From: an uncultured Succinivibrio sp.
Lineage (GTDB): Bacteria; Pseudomonadota; Gammaproteobacteria; Enterobacterales; Succinivibrionaceae
Direction: 5' to 3'
NCBI GenBank assembly: GCA_900767695.1
Contig: CAAGAC010000082.1
Location: 1-11,530 of the forward strand
Length of the DNA stretch: 11,530 nt
Shown here: positions 5,288 through 11,530 of the stretch, in pieces
Layout: each line of letters opens with the position of its first letter
Position numbering within the stretch: the stretch's first letter is position 1
The notes under the pieces: model-generated
The model's input: the letters and a program-made list of their open reading frames with translations, nothing else
The model's database searches: none
Told to the model about the DNA's origin: nothing
Made by a program: the position numbers and the translations under genes

Positions 5288-7431
5288 AGCACATTACAGA
5301 AACCCTGATCCTGCTCCTCGTGGCAGTGCCGATCATGTACGTCATGATCGTCACCCCGATGAGCGCGGATCACCAGCTCGTGTTCGGTCTGTGCATGATC
5401 GGCGCCTGCTTCGTGATCTCGAACCTCAGCTCCAAGCACTTCATCTCGGTGATCCTGATCCTGGTCTCGGTCACGATGTCCACCCGCTACATGTACTTCC
5501 GCGCCACCCAGACCCTGGTCTTCACCTCGCTCGTCGAGGCTATTTGCGGCTACATCCTGTTCCTGGCCGAGTGCTACGTCTACATCATCCTGCTCCTAAG
5601 CTCATTCCAGATCTCCTGGGCGCTCAAGCGCGACGTCGTGCCTATGCCCCGCGACATCTCGAAGTGGCCGACCGTGGACGTCTACATCCCGACCTACAAC
5701 GAGTCGCTCTCCATCGTCCGCGACACCGTGCTGGCAGCGCAGTGCCTCGAGTACCCGCAGGACAAGATCAAGGTCTACCTGCTCGACGACGGCAGGCGCA
5801 AGGAGTTCGCGCAGTTCGCAACCGAGGCCGGGGTGGGCTACATCACCCGCTCGGACAACGCCCACGCCAAGGCCGGCAACCTAAACCACGCCATGAAGCT
5901 CACCCACGGCGAGCTCATCGCGATCTTCGACTGCGACCACATCGCTACGAGGATGTTCCTCCAGGACACCGTGGGCGCCTTCCTGACCGATCCCAAGCTC
6001 GCGCTCATCCAGACCCCGCACCACTTCTACTCGCCAGACCCCATCCAGAGGAACCTCTACCTTGGGCGCGACATCCCCGCCGAGAACGAGCTGTTCTACG
6101 GCCCGGTGCAGCGCGGCAACGACAACTGGGACGCCGCGTTCTTCTGCGGCTCCTGCGCCGTCATAAGGCGCAAGGCGCTCGATGAGATCGGCGGCTTCGC
6201 CGTCGAGACAGTGACCGAGGACGCCCACACCGCGCTGAGGCTCCAGCGCCGCGGCTGGAAGACCGCCTACTTGAACAAGATCCTCGCCGCCGGCCTCGCC
6301 ACCGAGCGCACGATCCTCCACATCATCCAGCGCAACCGCTGGGCGCGCGGCATGATCCAGATCCTGAGGCTCGACAACCCGCTGTTCGGGCGCGGGCTGA
6401 CCTTCGCGCAGCGCCTGTGCTACCTGAGCGCCACGATGTACTTCCTCTTCGCGCTGCCGCGCGTGGTGTTCCTCGTGATCCCCTCGCTCTACCTGGTCTT
6501 CGGGATCAGCGTGCTGCACGGCTCGGCGGCGATCCTGCTTGCCTACGCGCTGCCGCACCTGTTCATGTCCTACTACACGTCGTCGCGCGTCAACGGGCGC
6601 AGCCGCTACTCGTTCTGGGGCGAGATCTACGACATACTCCTGAGTTTCCCGCTCGTGATCCCGACGCTCGCGGTGCTGATCTCGCCGCGCCACGGCAAGT
6701 TCAACGTGACCGACAAGGGCGGCACCATCGACAAGGCCTACTTCGACGCCCACGCGGTGAGGGCACACATCATCTGCGCGATCTTCCTCACCTTCTCGAT
6801 AGCCTTCGGCATCGCCAAGTACTTCATGCCGCAGTACTTCAACGTCCAGCTGGGCGCCGTGCTGCTCAACATCGGCTGGGCGGTGTTCAACCTCACGCTG
6901 CTCACCGCCGCCATCTGCGTGGCCCGCGAGACCCCCAACAAGCGCAAGGCCCAGAGGCTTGAGATGGACATCCCGGTGCTCATCTACCAAGAGAGCGGGA
7001 TCTGCTCGCGCTCGACCATGCGCGACATCTCGATGACCGGCTGCCGCATCGACAACGTATTGGGCGACATGATGCTCGCCGAGGATCCGGTGACCGATCT
7101 CGAGCTTGCGACCGACCACGGGCCGGTGAACCTGCGCGTCAACATGATCGGCAACTCGGCCTTCTCCGACTACCTGCGCTTCGACTTCGGCGAGGTGGAC
7201 ATCAACACCCGCCGCGAGCTCGTAAGGCTCATGTTCACCCGCCCGGACACCTGGGCGCGCAAGCCTTACAAGCAGGACAACATCATCGTCTCCTACTTCA
7301 CCGTGCTCGCCTGCATCTGGGATTCGCTGACCTCCAACCGCAAGCAGCGCCGCAAGAACAAGAACAAGGAAAAGCCCGCCGAGACCGTCGAGGATGCGGT
7401 CAAGAAGGACGCGTCGGAGGGCATAGCATGA
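5284..7431 (+). CDS. bcsA: Cellulose synthase catalytic subunit BcsA (GT2 + PilZ)
   Basis: 715 aa inner-membrane protein that polymerises UDP-glucose to beta-1,4-glucan and pushes the chain outward. N-terminal membrane segments span about 5-110. The GT2 domain (about 128-365) shows PTYNE (136-140), LLDDG (166-170), HAKAGNLNHAM (194-204), DCD (216-218), FYSPDP (248-253), FFCGS (286-290), TED (311-313) with the catalytic Asp, and Q349-R-N-R-W353 (QxxRW). A second membrane group spans about 376-545 and includes the gating-loop motif FNVTDKGG (473-480). The PilZ domain (about 550-650) keeps R554-K-A-Q-R558 (RxxxR) and D581-I-S-M-T-G586 (DxSxxG), so c-di-GMP activation is expected. The tail is Lys/Glu-rich. 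It lacks the long N-terminal extension of E. coli BcsA (872 aa). Four-base ATGA overlaps occur at both ends. GGCAGGCAGG just before the start resembles the leader repeats. Confidence 0.98.
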   Translation: MKHITETLILLLVAVPIMYVMIVTPMSADHQLVFGLCMIGACFVISNLSSKHFISVILILVSVTMSTRYMYFRATQTLVFTSLVEAICGYILFLAECYVYIILLLSSFQISWALKRDVVPMPRDISKWPTVDVYIPTYNESLSIVRDTVLAAQCLEYPQDKIKVYLLDDGRRKEFAQFATEAGVGYITRSDNAHAKAGNLNHAMKLTHGELIAIFDCDHIATRMFLQDTVGAFLTDPKLALIQTPHHFYSPDPIQRNLYLGRDIPAENELFYGPVQRGNDNWDAAFFCGSCAVIRRKALDEIGGFAVETVTEDAHTALRLQRRGWKTAYLNKILAAGLATERTILHIIQRNRWARGMIQILRLDNPLFGRGLTFAQRLCYLSATMYFLFALPRVVFLVIPSLYLVFGISVLHGSAAILLAYALPHLFMSYYTSSRVNGRSRYSFWGEIYDILLSFPLVIPTLAVLISPRHGKFNVTDKGGTIDKAYFDAHAVRAHIICAIFLTFSIAFGIAKYFMPQYFNVQLGAVLLNIGWAVFNLTLLTAAICVARETPNKRKAQRLEMDIPVLIYQESGICSRSTMRDISMTGCRIDNVLGDMMLAEDPVTDLELATDHGPVNLRVNMIGNSAFSDYLRFDFGEVDINTRRELVRLMFTRPDTWARKPYKQDNIIVSYFTVLACIWDSLTSNRKQRRKNKNKEKPAETVEDAVKKDASEGIA

Positions 7432-10037
7432 AGATCATGAAAATGAATGCCCTCGCAGCAGCCCTCGCGGCAGCCTCGCTCTCCTGCGCCGCGGCGCACG
7501 CCGAGGCAGGCGAGGATCCGGTCCTCAGGATGCTCGCATCCCCCGATCCCGTCCAGTCCAGCGACGCCTCCCAGGTGCAGCTGCCATCCCAGCCGCTGCC
7601 GCAGCAGGGCGTCACGGAGTTCTCAAGGCCCCTGCCCGACGGCAACTCGCTCAAGGCAGCCGAGGCCTCGCCAGACGCGGCCCCGGGCGAGATCCCCAAG
7701 GCGCTGCGCGACCTCACGCTCCCGCCAAGCGGCGATGCCGCAGCTGCGCCTGGCCAAAGCGCCCTGCCCGCCGCCCCAGGCAATGCCGGCGCGCAGAATC
7801 CGCAGCCTGGCGCCCAGGCCGCCGCTGACGAAGCGGGCGACGACTCCACCGTGCCCTTCCAGAGCACGCTGACCTTCGACAAGCTCGGCGCCCCCAGCGG
7901 CGTGGTGCTGCGCGCAGGACAGACCGACACCGGCCTTGACTTCACGCTGCCGCTTGACAAGGTGATCACGTCGGCCAGGCTCTCGCTTGACGTCGAGGTC
8001 ACCGACGACATGGCAAAGCGCGGCTCGCACCTTGAGATCACCTTAAACGGCCAGCCCATCGGCACGCTGCCTTTGAACAACCGCGGCGGCCCGGTGCGCT
8101 ACGACCTCACGCTGCCCTTCGAGTACATCGGCACGGCCAACAACTTCAACTTCAAGGTGGCCGACGACGACGAGTTCTCCTGCATGGTCGACTACACCCG
8201 CCGCTACATGGTGTCGATCCTGCCTGACAGCACCTTGAGCCTCGAGGGCCACCGCCTTGAGATCGGCTCGGACCTCTCGATGTTCCCGATGCCGTTCTTC
8301 GATCCCTACGACGTGACGAAGTCCGACGTGAAGATCGTGCTGCCCAAGCAGCCCGACGCCGACTCGATCAGCGCCGCGGCGATGCTCGCCTCGTGGTTTG
8401 GCGTGCGCTCTGACTACCGCGGTGTCAAGTTCTCCGCCTCCTTCGGCGAGGTGCCCAGCGACAACGCCATCATCATCGGCCGCCCCGGCCAGAAGATCGG
8501 CGACATCACGCTGCCCGCCCAGGAGTCGGTCTCGATAATCAAGCACCCGATCTCCCCGGCCTTCAAGCTCGTGCTCATCTGCGCCAAGAACCGCAGCCGC
8601 CTGCGCGACGCCGTGTTCGCGCTCACCCGCGGCGACATCCCGCAGAACGCGACGGCCATCAGCGACGTCAAGCAGGCCTCCATCAAGGGCCGCAACGCCT
8701 ACGACGCCCCCAAGTGGATCCCCACCGACCGCAAGGTCTACCTAAGCGAGCTCCTGCGCCCGGGCCAGTCGCTGGTCTCCGCGGGGCTGTGGCACCCGCC
8801 GCTCAACCTCTCGTTCCGCGCCGCGCCTGACCTCTACCAGCTCTACGGGGAGCCGGTGCAGATAGCGCTCGACTACAACTTCCCGCTTGAGAACTGGATC
8901 GACGAGGACCACTCCTGGCTCAACGTCGTGCTCTCGGGGAACTTCCTCGAGAACGTCCCGGTCAACAAGCCCGGCGCCGTCGAGTCGCTGTGGCGCCTCA
9001 TCGGCGGCGACGCCCGCGAGGAGCACCGCGAGATCCCGGTGCAGCCGTACATGATCTACGGCGACAACAACCTCTCGCTCTACTTCGACATCAAGCTCAA
9101 GAAGGGCGCGCCCTGCTCGGTGCTCCACGACACGAACATCAAGAGCGCGATCCTCGACAGCTCGTACATCGACCTGTCCAACACCGACCACTTCGCGTCG
9201 CTGCCCAACCTCTCGTTCTTCGTGGGCGCGGGCTACCCCTTCACGAAGTTCGCAGACTTCGGGCAGACAGTGATGCTGCTGCCGCAATCCCCGTCGCCCT
9301 CCGAGGTCCAGACCCTGCTCGACCTCGCCGCGCGCTCGGGCAAGGCCACCGGCTGGCCGGTGTGGAGCGCCAGCGTGGTCATGGGCGCGGAACAGCTCTC
9401 TGGCAACGCCCAGCTTTCAAACAACGACATCCTCGCCGTCTCGACCCTCAAGGACTCCAAGTTCATGTCGCGCCTGCTGCGCGGCAGCGCCTTCATCTAC
9501 TCCGACTCCGGGCGCGACATCAGCGTGCGCGAGTACGGGCCCTTGAACTTCGAGGACGGGATCGCCAAGGCCCTGGGCCGCCTGCTCTCAGGCGACTGGA
9601 GGCCTGAGAACGTCGAGGCGACGCGCTACCTGCGCTCGAACATGCTCTGGCGCGGCTTCATGAGCCGCATCTCGCCGTGGAACGACAACCGCATCGTCGT
9701 CATCGCCACGGCAAGCGACGACGCGCAGCTGCGCATGATCTCGGACGATCTGGACAACGATCAGGTCAACCGCAGCATCGGCGGCGACCTGAGCATCATC
9801 TCCGGGCAGGACTCCGTGCGCTCGTTCTCCGTGGGCGACAGGATCTACTCGGGCAACGTATCAAGCTACTTCAAGCTGCTGTTCCTGCTGGCAAAGCACG
9901 AGGTCTGGCTGGCCATCGCCGGCTTCATCGCCGTGGCCTTCGCCGGCTACTGCATATCAGGCTGCCTGAGGCGCCGCGTCAGGAGGCGCCTCGCCGAGAG
10001 CATGGGCCAGCTAAGCGATGAGGAGAAGAGGAAATGA
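7428..10037 (+). CDS. bcsB: Cellulose synthase periplasmic subunit BcsB
   Basis: 869 aa. A signal peptide (K2 and K5, Ala-rich core to about 23, likely cleavage after AHA at 25) leads to a low-complexity Ala/Pro/Gln/Ser stretch (about 27-138). The BcsB fold then starts at FQSTLTFDKLGAPSG (144-158). SHLEITLNGQPIGTLPL (200-216), FPMPFFDPYDV (286-296) and AIIIGRPG (347-354) are typical of the family (alternating carbohydrate-binding and flavodoxin-like domains). One C-terminal membrane anchor (about 827-847) is followed by a very basic tail (RRRVRRR). BcsB binds BcsA through this anchor and guides the glucan through the periplasm. E. coli BcsB is about 779 aa; the extra length is the N-terminal linker. 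The start is supported by GGAGG (7416-7420) and the ATGA overlap with bcsA; in-frame ATGs at 7437 and 7443 are alternatives. bcsC follows with another ATGA overlap. Confidence 0.96.
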   Translation: MKIMKMNALAAALAAASLSCAAAHAEAGEDPVLRMLASPDPVQSSDASQVQLPSQPLPQQGVTEFSRPLPDGNSLKAAEASPDAAPGEIPKALRDLTLPPSGDAAAAPGQSALPAAPGNAGAQNPQPGAQAAADEAGDDSTVPFQSTLTFDKLGAPSGVVLRAGQTDTGLDFTLPLDKVITSARLSLDVEVTDDMAKRGSHLEITLNGQPIGTLPLNNRGGPVRYDLTLPFEYIGTANNFNFKVADDDEFSCMVDYTRRYMVSILPDSTLSLEGHRLEIGSDLSMFPMPFFDPYDVTKSDVKIVLPKQPDADSISAAAMLASWFGVRSDYRGVKFSASFGEVPSDNAIIIGRPGQKIGDITLPAQESVSIIKHPISPAFKLVLICAKNRSRLRDAVFALTRGDIPQNATAISDVKQASIKGRNAYDAPKWIPTDRKVYLSELLRPGQSLVSAGLWHPPLNLSFRAAPDLYQLYGEPVQIALDYNFPLENWIDEDHSWLNVVLSGNFLENVPVNKPGAVESLWRLIGGDAREEHREIPVQPYMIYGDNNLSLYFDIKLKKGAPCSVLHDTNIKSAILDSSYIDLSNTDHFASLPNLSFFVGAGYPFTKFADFGQTVMLLPQSPSPSEVQTLLDLAARSGKATGWPVWSASVVMGAEQLSGNAQLSNNDILAVSTLKDSKFMSRLLRGSAFIYSDSGRDISVREYGPLNFEDGIAKALGRLLSGDWRPENVEATRYLRSNMLWRGFMSRISPWNDNRIVVIATASDDAQLRMISDDLDNDQVNRSIGGDLSIISGQDSVRSFSVGDRIYSGNVSSYFKLLFLLAKHEVWLAIAGFIAVAFAGYCISGCLRRRVRRRLAESMGQLSDEEKRK

Positions 10038-11530
10038 CCAGGACGATCAACCGCAGGACCGCCATCGCCGTAGCCGCGACCGCCGCGCTCTGCGCCGGCT
10101 GCTACGCCGCGTTCGCCGCATCCGACGCCGACTACCAGCGCGACCGCGGGATCATGCAGAGGCCTTCGGCATCCCAGGCTGCATCGCAGAACGCGCAGGC
10201 TCAATCAACCGCGGCCGCGCAGCCAGCTCCGACAGCCCCCGCGCAGGACTCCCAGGCAGCCCCCGGCAGCAGCCTGAGCCAGAACGCCGCGCCGGCAGCG
10301 CAGCACTCCTTCTCGCCGCAAAAAGGCTCGCAGCAGGCGGCCGCAGGGGATCAGAACACCGTGAAGTCGCTGCTCAAGCAGGCGCACTTCTGGCATGACA
10401 AGTACCAGCCGGCCATGGCCGCGCAGAGCCTGAACCGCGTGCTGCTTGCCGATCCTGACAACGCCGACGCGCTCTACCTGCTCTCGCTTTGGGCCTCCGA
10501 GACCGGCGACTCCGAGGGCGCCGAGCGCTACCGCCGCCGCCTCGAGGTCGCCCACCCGCGCGACAGCCGCCTGCAGTCGCTGCAAAACGAGAAGGATCTG
10601 TCAAAGCTCTCCAAGGATCAGCTGCGCCGCGCCCGCCAGCTTGCCGCCTCGGGCAACATCCCCGGGGCGCTGCAGGCCTACCGCCAGCTCTTCCCCAACG
10701 GGAACGTGCCGCGCAGCCTGATGAACGAGTACTACCTGACGATGTCGGGCGATCCCTCGATGCAGCAGCAGGCATTGCAGGGCGTTGCCAGCTACATCAG
10801 GCAGAACCCCACCGACACCGACGCGAAGATCACCTACGGCAAGCTGCTCTCCTACAACGAGCAGACCCGCGAGGCGGGCATCGAGGTGCTCGACTACTAC
10901 GCCAACGACTCGCAGGACGCTGACAAGGCGCTGCGCCAGGCCCTGGTCTGGCTCACCCCCACCGAGCAGAGCGAGAAGTACTACCGCAACTACCTAAACC
11001 GCCACCCCAACGACACCGAGGTGCGCAACCGCTTTGCAACCGCGGTGGCCGATCAGATGAACCAGTCGGCCTACTCCTCGTTCCGCTCGCAGAACACCGC
11101 GCAGGCCAAGGCCCAGTTCGAGGACGTGCTAAAGCGCGATCCCAACAACGCTGTCGCGCTCGAGGGCCTGGGCTACCTGCTGCTGGCAACCGGCAACTAC
11201 CAGCAGGCCTCCGACTACCTAAGCCGCGCCTCCTCGGTCAACCGCGATCTGCCAAAGAAGCAGAAGTTCGCCTACGACGCGCAGTTCGCCAAGGCCCGCG
11301 CGCTTGAGAAGGCAGGCGACCTCCAGGGAGCCGAGAACGCGGCCGACGCGCTTGAGAAGCTCCCAGGCGGCGACGCGAAGGCGCTCAACCTCTACCGCGC
11401 CTCGGTCGAGCGCAAGCTCAAGCTCTACCAGAAGGCCGAGGATCACCTGCGCGCCGTGCTCGCCGACGATCCGTCGAACAAGGCCGCAGGCGAGATGCTC
11501 TACTACACGTTGAAGGACGCAGGCAAGTCC
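10034..11530 (+). CDS. bcsC: Cellulose export protein BcsC, N-terminal 499 codons (continues beyond window)
   Basis: An uninterrupted frame runs from the ATG at 10034 to the window end without a stop. AGGAG (10021-10025) and AGAGG precede the start, which overlaps the bcsB stop (ATGA). A signal peptide (R3, R7, R8, Ala-rich core, likely cleavage after AFA at 26-28) is followed by an Ala/Gln/Pro/Ser-rich linker (about 40-105). TPR helices then begin at about 108, for example SLLKQAHFWHDKY (112-124) with LLADPDNADALYLLS (137-151), and AKAQFEDVLKRDPNNAVAL (357-375) with LGYLLLATGNYQQA (379-392). The middle stretch GALQAYRQLFPNGNVP (211-226) parallels the E. coli BcsC region with KLFNGAPP, as I recall it. 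BcsC is a periplasmic TPR scaffold ending in an outer-membrane beta-barrel; the barrel must lie downstream, as full-length BcsC is usually over 1100 aa. No bcsZ cellulase precedes it, unlike in E. coli. Confidence 0.93.
   Translation, partial: MTRTINRRTAIAVAATAALCAGCYAAFAASDADYQRDRGIMQRPSASQAASQNAQAQSTAAAQPAPTAPAQDSQAAPGSSLSQNAAPAAQHSFSPQKGSQQAAAGDQNTVKSLLKQAHFWHDKYQPAMAAQSLNRVLLADPDNADALYLLSLWASETGDSEGAERYRRRLEVAHPRDSRLQSLQNEKDLSKLSKDQLRRARQLAASGNIPGALQAYRQLFPNGNVPRSLMNEYYLTMSGDPSMQQQALQGVASYIRQNPTDTDAKITYGKLLSYNEQTREAGIEVLDYYANDSQDADKALRQALVWLTPTEQSEKYYRNYLNRHPNDTEVRNRFATAVADQMNQSAYSSFRSQNTAQAKAQFEDVLKRDPNNAVALEGLGYLLLATGNYQQASDYLSRASSVNRDLPKKQKFAYDAQFAKARALEKAGDLQGAENAADALEKLPGGDAKALNLYRASVERKLKLYQKAEDHLRAVLADDPSNKAAGEMLYYTLKDAGKS

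Noticed and set aside
5265..6185. 306-codon plus-strand frame over bcsA
   Set aside because: It is out of frame with bcsA, extremely rich in Arg, Pro and His, and shows no motif; a shadow of codon bias.
5881..7119. 412-codon open frame on the minus strand inside bcsA
   Set aside because: It lies opposite a clear bcsA reading frame with all catalytic motifs. Its Val/Arg/His/Asp-rich composition without domains is what GC-biased third positions of the opposite strand produce.
10091..10102. Lipoprotein box (CAGC, Cys23) in the BcsC signal peptide
   Set aside because: The -3 position is Cys rather than Leu, Val or Ile, and an AFA site for ordinary signal peptidase follows. A lipoprotein is possible but not supported.
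1..11530. tRNA, rRNA, CRISPR array, insertion sequence or phage attachment site
   Set aside because: I saw no spaced direct-repeat array, transposase, terminal repeat pair or tRNA-like fold. The region reads as ordinary chromosomal operons.

Overview
The window reads as chromosomal DNA of a Gram-negative, GC-rich proteobacterium. Codon third positions are mostly G or C, and the bcs gene set with BcsQ, BcsB and BcsC implies an outer membrane. The genus cannot be read from the sequence. A host-associated beta- or gammaproteobacterium is my guess, because PfoR-type PTS membrane proteins are common in gut anaerobes; this is inference only.

Layout. (1) Bases 1-677, minus strand: the first 225 codons of a PTS EIIC-type (PfoR-like, PTS_EIIC_2) membrane protein, cut by the window edge. 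(2) Bases 711-2753, plus strand: a penicillin-binding protein 1C homologue, divergent from the first gene. Only 33 bases separate the two annotated starts, and an 8-base inverted repeat and a perfect minus-strand -10 box sit there. (3) Bases 2754-3212: a non-coding gap with a good sigma-70-like promoter (2998-3026) and a roughly 180-base leader rich in hairpins and in repeated, mutually complementary GGCAGG/CCTGCC elements. (4) Bases 3213-11530, plus strand: a tightly coupled cellulose synthesis operon. Its order is an unrecognised disordered protein (419 aa), bcsQ, bcsA, bcsB and the first 499 codons of bcsC. The first junction overlaps by 10 bases and the next three by 4 bases (ATGA), so the genes are probably translationally coupled.

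How the genes work together. BcsA polymerises UDP-glucose into beta-1,4-glucan and translocates it. Its PilZ domain keeps the RxxxR and DxSxxG motifs, so cyclic di-GMP control is expected. BcsB is the periplasmic, membrane-anchored partner. BcsC is the periplasmic TPR scaffold whose outer-membrane barrel should lie beyond the window. BcsQ is a MinD/ParA-like ATPase with an intact nucleotide-binding site. The first gene takes the place that bcsR, or the less well known bcsO/bcsP genes, hold in other operons. It carries two short motifs alternating A-B-A-B-A in a disordered chain, which suggests a multivalent cytoplasmic adaptor. No bcsZ lies between bcsB and bcsC.

Most novel parts: the 419-aa repeat-motif protein, the structured leader with competing complementary elements, and the compact divergent PTS/pbpC control region.
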